A DNA stretch of 64,000 bases from Candidatus Villigracilis vicinus (GTDB lineage Bacteria > Chloroflexota > Anaerolineae > Anaerolineales > Villigracilaceae). Position 1 is the first letter of the stretch. Every line of letters starts with the position of its first letter. Where the stretch lies: the NCBI GenBank assembly GCA_016721315.1, contig JADKIL010000005.1, positions 186,001 through 250,000 of the forward strand, given 5' to 3'. The translations under genes were made by a program, and so were the position numbers. Below, in pieces: positions 41,865 through 50,818 of the stretch. The notes beneath the pieces are model-generated. The model saw nothing but the letters and a program-made list of their open reading frames with translations. It ran no database searches and was not told the origin of the DNA.

Positions 41865-44234
41865 ATGCCTTTGCTGTGGATCTCGCTTGCCTTCCTCACA
41901 GGAATCATCCTCGCCGCTGCCGTCACATTTCCAGCCTGGGCATGGGCACTCACAGCTCTGATTTTCTACTTTATCCGCACCCCACGGTTTAAGACCCGAT
42001 ACTCTTTTCTCGTCAAATATCCCATCATCCCCCTGCTCCCCATCTTCTTATTTCTTGGCGCAGCTTACTACCAGGTCCGTCAACCAACTATAGACGCATT
42101 CCACATCGCCTTCTATAACGACCGTAATTATGATTTACTAATTACCGGATATTTGACCGAACCGCCAGATTACCGTGATGCCTACACCAACCTGACGATT
42201 AACGTCCAAGCAGTGGATACTGGTGACGGTGACCTGCCAGTCTCCGGGAATATTCTTGTGCGTGTGTTGCCCAACGAAGAATATGAATATGGCGAGCGCA
42301 TCCGTTTGCGCGGCAGTGTGAAAACCCCGCCCGAAAATGAAGAATTTTCCTATCGCGATTATCTCGCCCGTCAGGGCATTCACTCGTATATGACCAGCGC
42401 CAAAGTGACTCGCCTGCCCGGTAACGACGGCAATCCGATATACAAACTCGTTTACAGTTTCAAAGCACAACTCGTCCAGCATACGTACAAGATCTTTCAA
42501 GACCCTGAAGCCTCATTACTCTCTGGCATCCTCTTCGGCGTAGACACAGGACTACCCAAAAAATTACAAACTGCCTTCAAGAACACCGGCACGGCACACA
42601 TCATCGCCATCTCAGGGTTCAACATCGCCATCATTGCGGGATTGTTCTTTTCCTTCTTCAAGTGGGTCCTCAGAAACGAGAGGCTTGGTGCCATCTTCGC
42701 CGTGATCTTCGTCTTTCTGTATGCCTTTCTGGTTGGCGGCGACCCGGCTGTGATGCGTGCCGCCATCATGGGCAGTCTTGCGTTATTCGCACGTCAGATC
42801 GGCAGACGCAATGCAGGCATGAACACTCTGGCATTTGTTGCCCTGGTCCTGGCACTCATCAACCCGCTCACATTATGGGACATCGGTTTTCAACTCTCGT
42901 TCTTCGCTACATTAGGGCTCATCTTATATGCTGAACCATTCTCGAACCTCACCGCCCGCATCATTGAAAAGATCACTCAACAGGAGAATAGTGCCATCGT
43001 CAGCATCATCAACGACAACGTCATTCTGACCCTCGCCGCACAAGTGATGACCATTCCATTAATGGCATATTATTTCAACCGCATCTCCATCATCTCCTTT
43101 TTCGCTAATCCTTTCATCCTGCCGGTGCAACCCGCAGTCATGATCCTTGGCGGATTGGCGGTCTTCGTCAGTGTCATGCTCCAGCCGCTCGGTCAACTGC
43201 TGGCATGGGTCGCCTGGCCCTTTGCAGGCTACACCATCCGTGTAGTGGAATTTTTTGACCGCATTCCCAATGGAGTGCTCATTCTTGGAGACGTGCCGCT
43301 CTGGTTCATTTTTATGACATACACCTCGCTTCTGCTCGTGACCTTTAACTGGTCTGCCATCCAAAACTGGTTCAAGTCTGCTGCCGTGTCGCTTCGAGCC
43401 GTCGCCTTAACCCTGTCATTTGCGGTGACATTCATCTGCATGGTGCTATTCTGGAGTGCCTCTGCCAAATCAGGTGATGGGCGCTTCCATGTCACTTTTC
43501 TGGATGCCGGTTCCGCAGATGCAGTACTCATCCAAACACCTGAAGGACGCAATATTCTTGTCAACGGCGGCGCCAGTACCTCTGATCTATCCGACGAACT
43601 TGGGCGCAGACTGCCCTTCTTCACCCGCAAATTAGACTGGCTCATCATTGCCTCCACAGAGGAAGATCAACTCGCCGCACTGCCCCGTATCGTAGAACGT
43701 TACACACCTAGGAATGTGTTATGGAGCGGCAACATACAAGCCTCGTTCTCCTCCCGCACACTGGATGAATACTTCGCACAGAATGAGATCCCCGTCAGCC
43801 GGACGGAAGCAGGGCAAAGACTTGAGCTGGGTGATGGTGCATTCATCGAGGTGCAGGCTGAAGGTCCGCGGGGAAGCGTGCTGCTCATCCAATATGGCAG
43901 TTTCCGCGTCCTGCTCCCTATCGGTGTCAGCGAAGGGACATATGAATCCATCGAGTATGGCAATACTATTGGCAAAGTGGATGTACTTTTGTTAGCCGAG
44001 TCGGGATATGCGCCCAGCAACCCGCCGGATATTTTCGAAAATTTAAATCCACAATTGGTGGTATTAAGCGTCGCCGCCGGTGACATGGACGGTCTGCCCC
44101 ATCAAGAAGTACTCGAATCGCTCGAAGGGTATTCCATGCTGCGAACAGACCGCAACGGCTGGATCGATATCAGTACAGACGGCACTGAAATGCGCGTGAA
44201 TGTGGAACGCGGGCAAGCCGCGACCAAGGAGTAA
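41865..44234 (+). CDS. ComEC/Rec2-like DNA-uptake channel protein
   Basis: A 789-residue polytopic protein. The order is: N-terminal helices, a DUF4131-type OB-like part (about 90-200), the ComEC competence core (HIIAISGFNIAIIAGLFF, GGDPAVMRAAIMGSL), more helices, and a C-terminal metallo-beta-lactamase-like domain (FLDAGSADAVLIQTPEGRN, ILVNGGAST). In the last domain the expected HxHxDH metal motif is replaced by IIASTEEDQ, so the nuclease part appears inactive. Transport of single-stranded DNA may still take place. No other competence gene is nearby. Confidence 0.82.
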   Translation: MPLLWISLAFLTGIILAAAVTFPAWAWALTALIFYFIRTPRFKTRYSFLVKYPIIPLLPIFLFLGAAYYQVRQPTIDAFHIAFYNDRNYDLLITGYLTEPPDYRDAYTNLTINVQAVDTGDGDLPVSGNILVRVLPNEEYEYGERIRLRGSVKTPPENEEFSYRDYLARQGIHSYMTSAKVTRLPGNDGNPIYKLVYSFKAQLVQHTYKIFQDPEASLLSGILFGVDTGLPKKLQTAFKNTGTAHIIAISGFNIAIIAGLFFSFFKWVLRNERLGAIFAVIFVFLYAFLVGGDPAVMRAAIMGSLALFARQIGRRNAGMNTLAFVALVLALINPLTLWDIGFQLSFFATLGLILYAEPFSNLTARIIEKITQQENSAIVSIINDNVILTLAAQVMTIPLMAYYFNRISIISFFANPFILPVQPAVMILGGLAVFVSVMLQPLGQLLAWVAWPFAGYTIRVVEFFDRIPNGVLILGDVPLWFIFMTYTSLLLVTFNWSAIQNWFKSAAVSLRAVALTLSFAVTFICMVLFWSASAKSGDGRFHVTFLDAGSADAVLIQTPEGRNILVNGGASTSDLSDELGRRLPFFTRKLDWLIIASTEEDQLAALPRIVERYTPRNVLWSGNIQASFSSRTLDEYFAQNEIPVSRTEAGQRLELGDGAFIEVQAEGPRGSVLLIQYGSFRVLLPIGVSEGTYESIEYGNTIGKVDVLLLAESGYAPSNPPDIFENLNPQLVVLSVAAGDMDGLPHQEVLESLEGYSMLRTDRNGWIDISTDGTEMRVNVERGQAATKE

Positions 44235-44237
44235 GAC

Positions 44238-44921
44238 ATGGGCTATCTTTTACTTGAAGGCGGCGCAGAGTTTGGCGGACGAATGTCTGAGCCGGACCTG
44301 CGCGCCATTGAACTGGCAGGCGGGGTTGATGCGCCGATTGCCATCATTACCACTGCTGCCGCGCCGGATAACAATCACAAGCGGGCTGGGAAGAATGGCA
44401 TGAATTGGTTCCAAAGCCTGGGAGCAAAACAGGTTTTTACAGTTGATGTAATCGACTCAAAATCAGCCAATGACTCTACACATGCAAATCAAATTCGCGG
44501 ATCAAAACTAATCTACATGCTCGGCGGGTTCACGCATTATCTGGGTGAAACGCTCAAAGATAGCCTGTGCTGGTCTGCGGCGTTGGACGCGTATCAGAAT
44601 GGCGCGGTCATTGCCGGGAGCAGCGCCGGGGCGATGGTGATGTGTGAGTATTACTTCGACCCATCTAAAAAGAAAGTGGTACGCGGATTGAATTTAGTGC
44701 CGAATGCGCTCGTCCTGCCGCATCACAATACCTTTGGAAAAAATTGGGCAGGCGAGTTAAGGAAAATGCTGCCAGAGGTACTTTTGATCGGCATTGACGA
44801 GCGAACGGGTATGATCCATGCTGCAGATGGTAAATGGGAAGTCCACGGTGGCGGCGGGGTGACGCTTTACCGAGGCGAGTCCACTGTCAGCTATGGAAGA
44901 GGCGAGACGTTCTCGTTTTAG
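44238..44921 (+). CDS. Peptidase S51 family protein, cyanophycinase-like
   Basis: A 227-residue protein. GSSAGAM (near 140) holds the catalytic Ser of S51 peptidases; DERTGMIHAADGKWEVHGGG is the typical C-terminal half and GGVDAPIAIITTAA the N-terminal. AAGGAG precedes the start. Substrates in the family are cyanophycin or Asp dipeptides. No cyanophycin synthetase lies in the window, so it may act on dipeptides. Confidence 0.78.
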   Translation: MGYLLLEGGAEFGGRMSEPDLRAIELAGGVDAPIAIITTAAAPDNNHKRAGKNGMNWFQSLGAKQVFTVDVIDSKSANDSTHANQIRGSKLIYMLGGFTHYLGETLKDSLCWSAALDAYQNGAVIAGSSAGAMVMCEYYFDPSKKKVVRGLNLVPNALVLPHHNTFGKNWAGELRKMLPEVLLIGIDERTGMIHAADGKWEVHGGGGVTLYRGESTVSYGRGETFSF

Positions 44922-45586
44922 AAATACGATTGGATCAAACTCCAATTGATGTATAAGTCATACACACCAATTCCCAAAAGCAATAATCCGCTGATGAAGT
45001 TAATGACCCGGGCGCGCATGGCAAATTGACGCGTGATCCAACGTTGTGCCGCGCCGGAGATGAACGATAACAGCAAAAGCGGCATGCCGAAGCCCAAGCC
45101 AAACCAGAGGAAGACGTTCAACTTACCAAGTGCATCTCCGACCGTGAGCGAGAGTGCAAAAATGCTCACCACCAGTGGACCAGAGCAAGGCAGGGCAATC
45201 GGTCCGTACAGCAATCCATAAATAAAGGCATTTGCAAAGGGATGCGAAAGCAAAGGTGCTTGAATTTGCGGAAGTTTTTTGAAGGGGTTGATGTTGAATA
45301 AAAGCATCACACCAAAAGCAATGATGATCAGGTCTGCAACAGGGATGACGAATGCCAGCGCCTGCCCAATGGAAATGGACAACAGCGCAATGATCGCGCC
45401 AAGTGCAAGCATCATGGTCAATACGCCTGCGAGGACGAAGAAGCCGAGCAAATAACGAGCAGGTTTGTTCGCCAGTTTTTCCTGTCCGCCGCTGAGGTAG
45501 GCAAGGAAGCCCGGGTACAACGGCAGCACACAGGGACTGGTCGTGGCAAGCAAGCCGAGAGAAAGGGAGGTTAGGATGGTTTCCAT
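44918..45586 (-). CDS. ccdA: CcdA/DsbD-type thiol-disulfide transmembrane protein
   Basis: A 222-residue, six-helix protein. The first helix begins SLSLGLLATTSPCVLPLYPG and the fourth holds PIALPCSGPLV, giving the two conserved Cys that carry electrons across the membrane from thioredoxin. It overlaps the end of the TlpA-like gene and would keep that protein, and perhaps the selenoprotein at 48472, reduced. Its end overlaps the converging peptidase gene by four bases. Confidence 0.88.
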   Translation of the reverse strand: METILTSLSLGLLATTSPCVLPLYPGFLAYLSGGQEKLANKPARYLLGFFVLAGVLTMMLALGAIIALLSISIGQALAFVIPVADLIIIAFGVMLLFNINPFKKLPQIQAPLLSHPFANAFIYGLLYGPIALPCSGPLVVSIFALSLTVGDALGKLNVFLWFGLGFGMPLLLLSFISGAAQRWITRQFAMRARVINFISGLLLLGIGVYDLYINWSLIQSYF

Positions 45587-46338
45587 GAAATGATCTCGCT
45601 CAAGTCGGTTTGCGATGTTCCCCGACTTGACCCTGAAAAGATTACAGTCTTTACCTTGCTTTCGTACGGTTGGATGGCGTTCATCAGATCGTCCGCGCTT
45701 TTGATGCCGAACGGCAGCGGGTGGACGTTGCCCTTGCGGTCGATCACCAGCATGGGAGTTGAAGGCGGGTTGAGGAACTGGTCACCGTAGAGAGAGGCGA
45801 GGTCGCGTGAGACATCTGCGGGAGAAACGGCGTATGCCCAATCGAAACCCTGTCCGTCAATGAAGCTCAGCAACTTGGATGAATCTTCGTTCGGGTCAAT
45901 ATCCAAACCGATGCTGACGAAATCATCACGTTCGCCGAGCAGGGTGTGGAGTTCCTGCACTTGTCCCTGCTGCTTGAGGCAATTCGGGCACCAAACCGCC
46001 ATTGTTTCGACCAGAACAACCTTGCCCTTAAAGTCCTGGATGGCAAAGGTCTCATTCGTGCGGACGTTAGTAAGAGGAATGCCAAACCATGCCGGGGCTT
46101 CCATCATGGCATCGTCTGCCATGGCTTCCTCGGTCATCATGGCTTCTTCTGTCATCGCGGTGTCGTGCATTGCCTCTTCCGTCATCATGGCTTCTTCAGT
46201 CATTGCGGCGTCATGCATTGCATCTTCCGTCATCGCAGCATCTTCTTCCATCATGCCATCATCTGCGGGTGCGCCGCAAGCGGTAACGAGAAACGCAAGC
46301 AACAAAACAAAGCTAACTAAAATATTTTTGGATTTCAT
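45571..46338 (-). CDS. TlpA-like thioredoxin-fold lipoprotein with Met/Glu/Ala repeats
   Basis: A 255-residue extracytoplasmic thioredoxin-like protein. Lipobox LVTAC near residue 21, then a low-complexity linker to about residue 75 made of 16-residue units (MTEEAMMTEEAMHDTA type), and an AhpC/TlpA domain with ETMAVWCPNCLKQQG (CxxC) and the cis-Pro PPSTPMLVID. AAGGAG precedes the start. Paired with ccdA, its likely reductant. Substrate unknown. Confidence 0.85.
   Translation of the reverse strand: MKSKNILVSFVLLLAFLVTACGAPADDGMMEEDAAMTEDAMHDAAMTEEAMMTEEAMHDTAMTEEAMMTEEAMADDAMMEAPAWFGIPLTNVRTNETFAIQDFKGKVVLVETMAVWCPNCLKQQGQVQELHTLLGERDDFVSIGLDIDPNEDSSKLLSFIDGQGFDWAYAVSPADVSRDLASLYGDQFLNPPSTPMLVIDRKGNVHPLPFGIKSADDLMNAIQPYESKVKTVIFSGSSRGTSQTDLSEIISWKPS
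46133..46249. repeat. 48-base tandem repeat within the TlpA-like gene
   Basis: Two full 48-base units (46133-46180 and 46181-46228) differ at only a handful of bases and are followed by a partial third. Because 48 is divisible by three, copy-number change would add or remove 16 residues without a frameshift. Confidence 0.85.
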
Positions 46339-46490
46339 GTTCGAATTTATCTCCTTATATTTTCTTGAAGCCTGATAATAGATAAATCATCTTACAAAAC
46401 CCCTGTCTAATTCTTACGAAAGTATGAACAAAGTCTCTGTGGGTTGATTTTTGCGTGACGGACTTAATAGAATCAAGTATGATTTCAGGC

Positions 46491-47183
46491 ATGGCAGAAA
46501 TAAAAATTCTTGTTGTAGAAGATGAGCCCAGTCTTTCCGAAGTGGTCAGTCTCTACTTAAAGCGCGCCGGGTATCAGGTGCAGATCGCAGCGGACGGCAG
46601 GCTGGCGATGAACATTCTCGAAAAACAAATTCCAGACTTTGTGATCCTTGACCTCATGCTCCCAGAAGTGGACGGTCTCTCCATCACTCGTTGGCTGCGA
46701 GACCGTTCGAATGTGCCCATCATCATGGTCACGTCGCGGCGCGAGGAGATCGACCGCATCTCCGGCTTGGAAATGGGCGCTGATGATTACGTGGTCAAAC
46801 CGTTCAGTCCGCAAGAGTTGGTGAGTCGGGTTCGGGCGGTGTTACGGCGTACTGGACGGGAACAAGCCGGAGCGGAGTCTGAGCGGGATTTGTCGCTGGG
46901 CGAGATTAACATCAGTCCATCCACTCGTATTGTGACAGTGCGCGAATCCCACATCGAGTTAACTGCCAAAGAATTCGATCTGCTTTATCTGTTGGCGCGT
47001 CATCCAAAACAAGTTTTCACCCGCGATCAATTATTGGAACGTGTCTGGGGCGGCGCGGAATATATAGACCCCGGCACGGTGACGGTTCACATTCGCCGCT
47101 TGCGTGAGAAGATCGAAAGTGACCCATCTTCGCCGACCCATTTGCTGACCGTTTGGGGCGTAGGATACAAATTCGAATCATGA
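46491..47183 (+). CDS. OmpR/PhoB family response regulator
   Basis: A 230-residue response regulator. Receiver domain with VVEDEP at the start, phosphoacceptor Asp in VILDLMLPEVDG, and KPFSPQEL; C-terminal winged helix with ELTAKEFDLLYLLARHPKQV and TVTVHIRRLREKIE. The start at MAEIKILVV was preferred over upstream ATGs at 46455 and 46479. Coupled to the kinase by ATGA. Divergent from the tlpA-ccdA pair. Confidence 0.93.
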   Translation: MAEIKILVVEDEPSLSEVVSLYLKRAGYQVQIAADGRLAMNILEKQIPDFVILDLMLPEVDGLSITRWLRDRSNVPIIMVTSRREEIDRISGLEMGADDYVVKPFSPQELVSRVRAVLRRTGREQAGAESERDLSLGEINISPSTRIVTVRESHIELTAKEFDLLYLLARHPKQVFTRDQLLERVWGGAEYIDPGTVTVHIRRLREKIESDPSSPTHLLTVWGVGYKFES

Positions 47184-48421
47184 GATCATCCAATATTTTT
47201 CGGTTCATAGCAGGCATTCTGCTCATCTTCGTCATCTCGCTCATCATCTTTAATTTGATGATGTCGCCGCCGATGTACGAACTCGGCTTGATGGCGCTCT
47301 TTCTCGGTATCACTGCTTTCGTTTCGGCGTTTGCCGGGTATCTTGCGTATCGCCTGGGTTGGATGACGTTCTCCCCCACCTTGCGTTGGTCTTTGCTTGG
47401 TGTGTATGCGCTTTCAAGTTTGCTTACATTTTTCAACGTATGGTTTTCGGCACAGATGATGTTCGCAAGCCAGCATGATCTTCTGCTTGCGATTGTGTTA
47501 TTGGTATTTGCTGGCGGTATGGCAATGGCGTTGGGATATTTTCTCTCGTCCACCATCACAGACCGTGTGCATCAATTGCGCGGCGCGGCAGAACAGCTTG
47601 CCGAAGGGGATCTGAAAACCCGCGTTCCGGTGCAGGGTCGTGATGAAGTGGCAACACTCGCACAGACCTTCAACAAAATGGCTGAGCAACTCGAAGCCGC
47701 CGATGCAAAGCAACGCGAACTTGAAAAGATGCGCGCCGATCTCATCGCCTGGGTCGGGCATGATTTGCAAACTCCGCTCGCTTCCATTCGCGCCATTCTC
47801 GAAGCGCTTGCCGATGGCGTGGTGGACGAACCCGAAACGGTGAAGCGTTATCTCAATACGGCACAGCGTGACGTCCGCTCGCTTTCAGCGTTGATCGATG
47901 ACCTCTTCCAAATGGCGCAGTTGAATGCTGGCGGCTTCAAATTAGATTTTGAAGATTCTTCTCTCGCAGACTTAATCTCCGATACGCTTGAATCTTTCAC
48001 CGAACTTGCCGCGCGTCAGAACCTGACCTTGAGCGGCAGCGTGGACCCAAACCTTGACCCCGTCCGCATGGATACGCGGCGCATTGGGCGCGTGCTCAAC
48101 AACCTCATTGGCAATGCCATTCGGCACACCCCCGCTCACGGCGAGGTAAAGGTCACAGCATGGCGAACCAACTCTGGCGTAGAAGTGAGCGTGGAAGATA
48201 CAGGCGAAGGCATCCGCGCGGATGACCTTCCGCATATCTTCGATGGGTTCTATCGCGGAGAGAAATCCCGCAGCCGTGCTACTGGCGGCGCTGGTCTTGG
48301 GCTTGCCATCTCACGCGGCATTGTGCAGGCACATGGCGGCGAGATCAAAGTGGAAAGTGAAACAGGCAACGGCAGCCGGTTTACGTTTTACCTTCCTCAT
48401 CAAACTCTCAGGCTTGCGTAA
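47180..48421 (+). CDS. Sensor histidine kinase
   Basis: A 413-residue kinase with four membrane helices in the first 125 residues and almost no outer domain, then a HAMP domain (VHQLRGAAEQLAEGDL), a DHp helix AWVGHDLQTPLASI with the phospho-His, and the ATPase with NNLIGNAIRHTP, DTGEGI and GGAGLGLAI. A membrane or internal cue is likelier than an extracellular ligand. Position between redox genes suggests it senses envelope redox state. Confidence 0.92.
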   Translation: MRSSNIFRFIAGILLIFVISLIIFNLMMSPPMYELGLMALFLGITAFVSAFAGYLAYRLGWMTFSPTLRWSLLGVYALSSLLTFFNVWFSAQMMFASQHDLLLAIVLLVFAGGMAMALGYFLSSTITDRVHQLRGAAEQLAEGDLKTRVPVQGRDEVATLAQTFNKMAEQLEAADAKQRELEKMRADLIAWVGHDLQTPLASIRAILEALADGVVDEPETVKRYLNTAQRDVRSLSALIDDLFQMAQLNAGGFKLDFEDSSLADLISDTLESFTELAARQNLTLSGSVDPNLDPVRMDTRRIGRVLNNLIGNAIRHTPAHGEVKVTAWRTNSGVEVSVEDTGEGIRADDLPHIFDGFYRGEKSRSRATGGAGLGLAISRGIVQAHGGEIKVESETGNGSRFTFYLPHQTLRLA

Positions 48422-48471
48422 TCCTTTCGTAAGGAAGTTTTCTTATACTCAGCTCATCCTTTGAGGTAACA

Positions 48472-49026
48472 ATGAGAAAACTTTTGATCGGAGTAACACT
48501 TGTATTGACCGCCTGCGCCGCCTCGGCAGAGTCTCAATCGTTGGAGCCCGTCTTGCCCATTGTCAACGCCTCCCTGCCTGACCTCGGACCCGCACCTGAA
48601 CTGACGAATGATACCTGGCTGAATGTGGATTCTCCGCTGCGCCTCGCCGACCTGCGCGGAAAAGTCGTTGCCATCGATATGTGGACCTTTGGCTGAATTA
48701 ACTGCCAACATGTGATTCCTTCGTTGAAGGAATGGGACCAAACCTACCGTGACCAGGGACTCGTCATCATCGGCAACCACTACCCCGAGTTCAACTATGA
48801 AGCGGATTTAAGTAATCTCAAAGCCAAAGTGCTTGAATACGGCATCGAATACGCAGTGACGCAGGATAATGACGGTACAACATGGCGCGCTTATAATAAT
48901 CGCTACTGGCCCACCCTGTACTTGATTGACAAACAAGGACATATTCGTTATGTTCATATCGGCGAAGGTAGATACAAGGAAACCGAAGCCGCCATCCAAA
49001 CCTTGCTGGCAGAAACATATCCGTAA
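48472..49026 (+). CDS. TlpA-like thioredoxin-fold selenoprotein lipoprotein (UGA read as selenocysteine)
   Basis: A 184-residue exported thioredoxin-like protein if TGA at 48694-48696 is decoded. Lipobox LTAC, Cys15. The core reads [15 protein letters not shown], then UGA (residue 75), INC (Cys78), [11 protein letters not shown]; Cys homologues have W-T-x-x-C-I-N-C here, so UGA replaces precisely the first, attacking cysteine of CxxC. The frame continues with [20 protein letters not shown], including the cis-Pro loop. A SECIS-like hairpin follows the UGA. AGGT lies before the start. It stands 13 bases before msrP. A nonsense mutation or read error is the alternative, but codon position, intact downstream frame and hairpin argue against it. 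Confidence 0.8.
48697..48735 (+). promoter_or_regulatory. Candidate bacterial SECIS element
   Basis: ATTCCTT (48715-48721) and AAGGAAT (48727-48733) form a perfect 7-bp stem with loop CGTTG; the stem starts 18 bases and the loop 25 bases after the UGA. A short stem with G in the first two loop bases at this distance fits the published bacterial SECIS pattern. Binding by SelB is inferred. Confidence 0.65.
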
Positions 49027-49039
49027 TTTGAGGAGAGAC

Positions 49040-49993
49040 ATGAACAACCCTTATAAATCCGTTCCAGTCCGTTCGTATGAAATTACCCCGAAAGAGACGT
49101 ATCTTTCACGGCGTGATTTCATCAAAGCCGCCGGTGTGGTTGCAGGCAGTGCCGCACTTGCGGCTTGCGCACCCCAAGTCGAAGAGGTGACCTCCACCGC
49201 GCCGGTTCACAACTTTCCATCCATGAGTGACGAATTGGGCAACCCTGCCAATACCTTCGAAGAAATAACCTCTTACAATAATTATTACGAATTCAGCACG
49301 AACAAAGAAGCTGTTCTGCCATTATCAAAAGGTTTCACCACCTCACCCTGGACCGTGGAAGTGACTGGCATGGTGAACAAGCCCAAGACCTACGGTTTTG
49401 AAGACCTGCTCTCCTTATTCACTCAGGAAGAGCGCATATATCGCCTGCGCTGTGTTGAAGCGTGGAGCATGGTCATTCCGTGGAACGGTTTTCCGCTGGC
49501 AAGTTTATTGAAAGCCGTTGAGCCAACGTCAGACGCAAAGTATGTGCGCTTTGAAACCGTTTATCGCCCTGAGGAAATGAAAGGGCAAGGCAGTCCATTC
49601 TATCCGTGGCCCTATCAGGAAGGTCTGCACATCCGCGAAGCCATGAACGAACTGACCCTGCTTGCAACGGGGATTTACGGCGAAACCATGCTGCCTCAAA
49701 ACGGCGCGCCGATCCGTTTAGTAGTGCCCTGGAAGTATGGTTTTAAATCCATCAAATCCATCGTCAAGATCGAGCTGACCGACCAGCGTCCAGACACACT
49801 CTGGAACACTGTAGCATCGAACGAATATGGCTTCCTTGCCAATGTGAATCCGAATGTAGATCACCCGCGCTGGTCACAAGCATCTGAACGGCGCATTGGC
49901 GAACTCTCCCGCCGCGAAACATTAATGTTCAACGGCTACGGAGAGCAGGTTGCTGACCTCTATGATGGCATTGACCTGAGTTTGAACTATTAA
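49040..49993 (+). CDS. msrP: Protein-methionine-sulfoxide reductase catalytic subunit MsrP
   Basis: Molybdopterin enzyme (YedY family) that repairs methionine sulfoxide in exported proteins. 317 residues: Tat signal [10 protein letters not shown] (about 23-32) ending in a lipobox-like LAAC, so probably a Tat lipoprotein; Mo-ligating Cys in [33 protein letters not shown] near 245. AGGAGAG precedes the start. Follows the selenoprotein and precedes msrQ, forming a repair operon. Confidence 0.93.
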   Translation: MNNPYKSVPVRSYEITPKETYLSRRDFIKAAGVVAGSAALAACAPQVEEVTSTAPVHNFPSMSDELGNPANTFEEITSYNNYYEFSTNKEAVLPLSKGFTTSPWTVEVTGMVNKPKTYGFEDLLSLFTQEERIYRLRCVEAWSMVIPWNGFPLASLLKAVEPTSDAKYVRFETVYRPEEMKGQGSPFYPWPYQEGLHIREAMNELTLLATGIYGETMLPQNGAPIRLVVPWKYGFKSIKSIVKIELTDQRPDTLWNTVASNEYGFLANVNPNVDHPRWSQASERRIGELSRRETLMFNGYGEQVADLYDGIDLSLNY

Positions 49994-50016
49994 TTTCGAA
50001 AGCAGCAAGATCTCAA

Positions 50017-50058
50017 ATGACCGCCGACGGCGGACCGCGCTCTGCCGTCGGCGGTCAT
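50017..50058. repeat. 15-bp perfect inverted repeat between msrP and msrQ
   Basis: ATGACCGCCGACGGC and GCCGTCGGCGGTCAT around a 12-base loop. GC-rich, without a T-run, more like a dispersed REP-type palindrome than a terminator, though it could reduce msrQ expression. Confidence 0.7.
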
Positions 50059-50089
50059 ACGGTATGTGATCAACCTTTCTTCAAAAACC

Positions 50090-50770
50090 ATGAAAATCTT
50101 CAATCGCTATACCCCTTTACAAATTACCATTCATCTTTATGCCTGGTCGGCATTGTTTTGGATCATTTTTGAATTACTGACCGATTCCTTTTCCATCAAC
50201 CCCATTCAAGAACTCGAACAGCGTACTGGTCGGCATGCCATTACATTATTAGTTTTATCGCTGCTCTGCACGCCGCTCAACAACATTTTCAAATTTCCTG
50301 AGTTACTCAAACGTCGCCGCACCCTGGGCTTATACACCCTGATGTATGCCACGATCCACGTCTTAATTTTTATCAACCTCGATTACGGTCTCGCATGGAG
50401 CTTGATCGCCCGCACCGTATTTGAAAAGCCCTATATCATCGTCGGCACGATCGCATTCCTGCTGCTCATTCCCCTCGGCGTCACTTCCTTCGATGTTTGG
50501 AAGGTGCGCCTCGGCAAAAATTGGAAACGCCTGCATCAGGTCGTTTACATCATTGCGCCGCTGGCAGTGCTGCATTACATCTGGAGCAAAAAAGGCGACA
50601 TCCTCACCCTGTCTGGAGATATCCTTCGCCCGGCGATCTACGCGCTCATCCTGACGGTCTTCCTGCTCATGCGCATTCCTGCCGTGCGGAAATATCTCGC
50701 CTCCCTCTCAACCCGCAGCCTGACTCTGCCCTTCAAAAAATCCACTCAGCCGAAAGCGGATCTGCCTTAA
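50090..50770 (+). CDS. msrQ: Heme-binding membrane subunit MsrQ
   Basis: A 226-residue b-type heme membrane protein (YedZ family) passing quinone or flavin electrons to MsrP. About six helices; candidate heme His in GRHAITLLVL, YATIHVLIF and LHQVVYIIAPLAVLHYIWS. LRLGKNWKRLHQ-like sequence KVRLGKNWKRLHQVVY is family-typical. ATG at 50090 was chosen over GTG at 50066. Ends at a terminator. Confidence 0.92.
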   Translation: MKIFNRYTPLQITIHLYAWSALFWIIFELLTDSFSINPIQELEQRTGRHAITLLVLSLLCTPLNNIFKFPELLKRRRTLGLYTLMYATIHVLIFINLDYGLAWSLIARTVFEKPYIIVGTIAFLLLIPLGVTSFDVWKVRLGKNWKRLHQVVYIIAPLAVLHYIWSKKGDILTLSGDILRPAIYALILTVFLLMRIPAVRKYLASLSTRSLTLPFKKSTQPKADLP

Positions 50771-50776
50771 TACGAT

Positions 50777-50818
50777 CAAGGTGACAGTCACTCATAAGGC
50801 GGCTGTCACCTTGTGGTT
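50777..50818. terminator. Terminator after msrQ
   Basis: CAAGGTGACAG and CTGTCACCTTG, 11-bp perfect stem followed by TGGTTTT; also serves the converging small gene poorly, on the minus strand side. Confidence 0.75.

Noticed and set aside
46133..46249. CRISPR-like tandem repeats
   Set aside because: Repeats abut without spacers and are translated; no cas genes.
48694..48696. TGA as a simple nonsense mutation making a pseudogene
   Set aside because: The codon lies at the catalytic Cys, the frame beyond it is intact and SECIS-like structure follows; selenocysteine explains all three.
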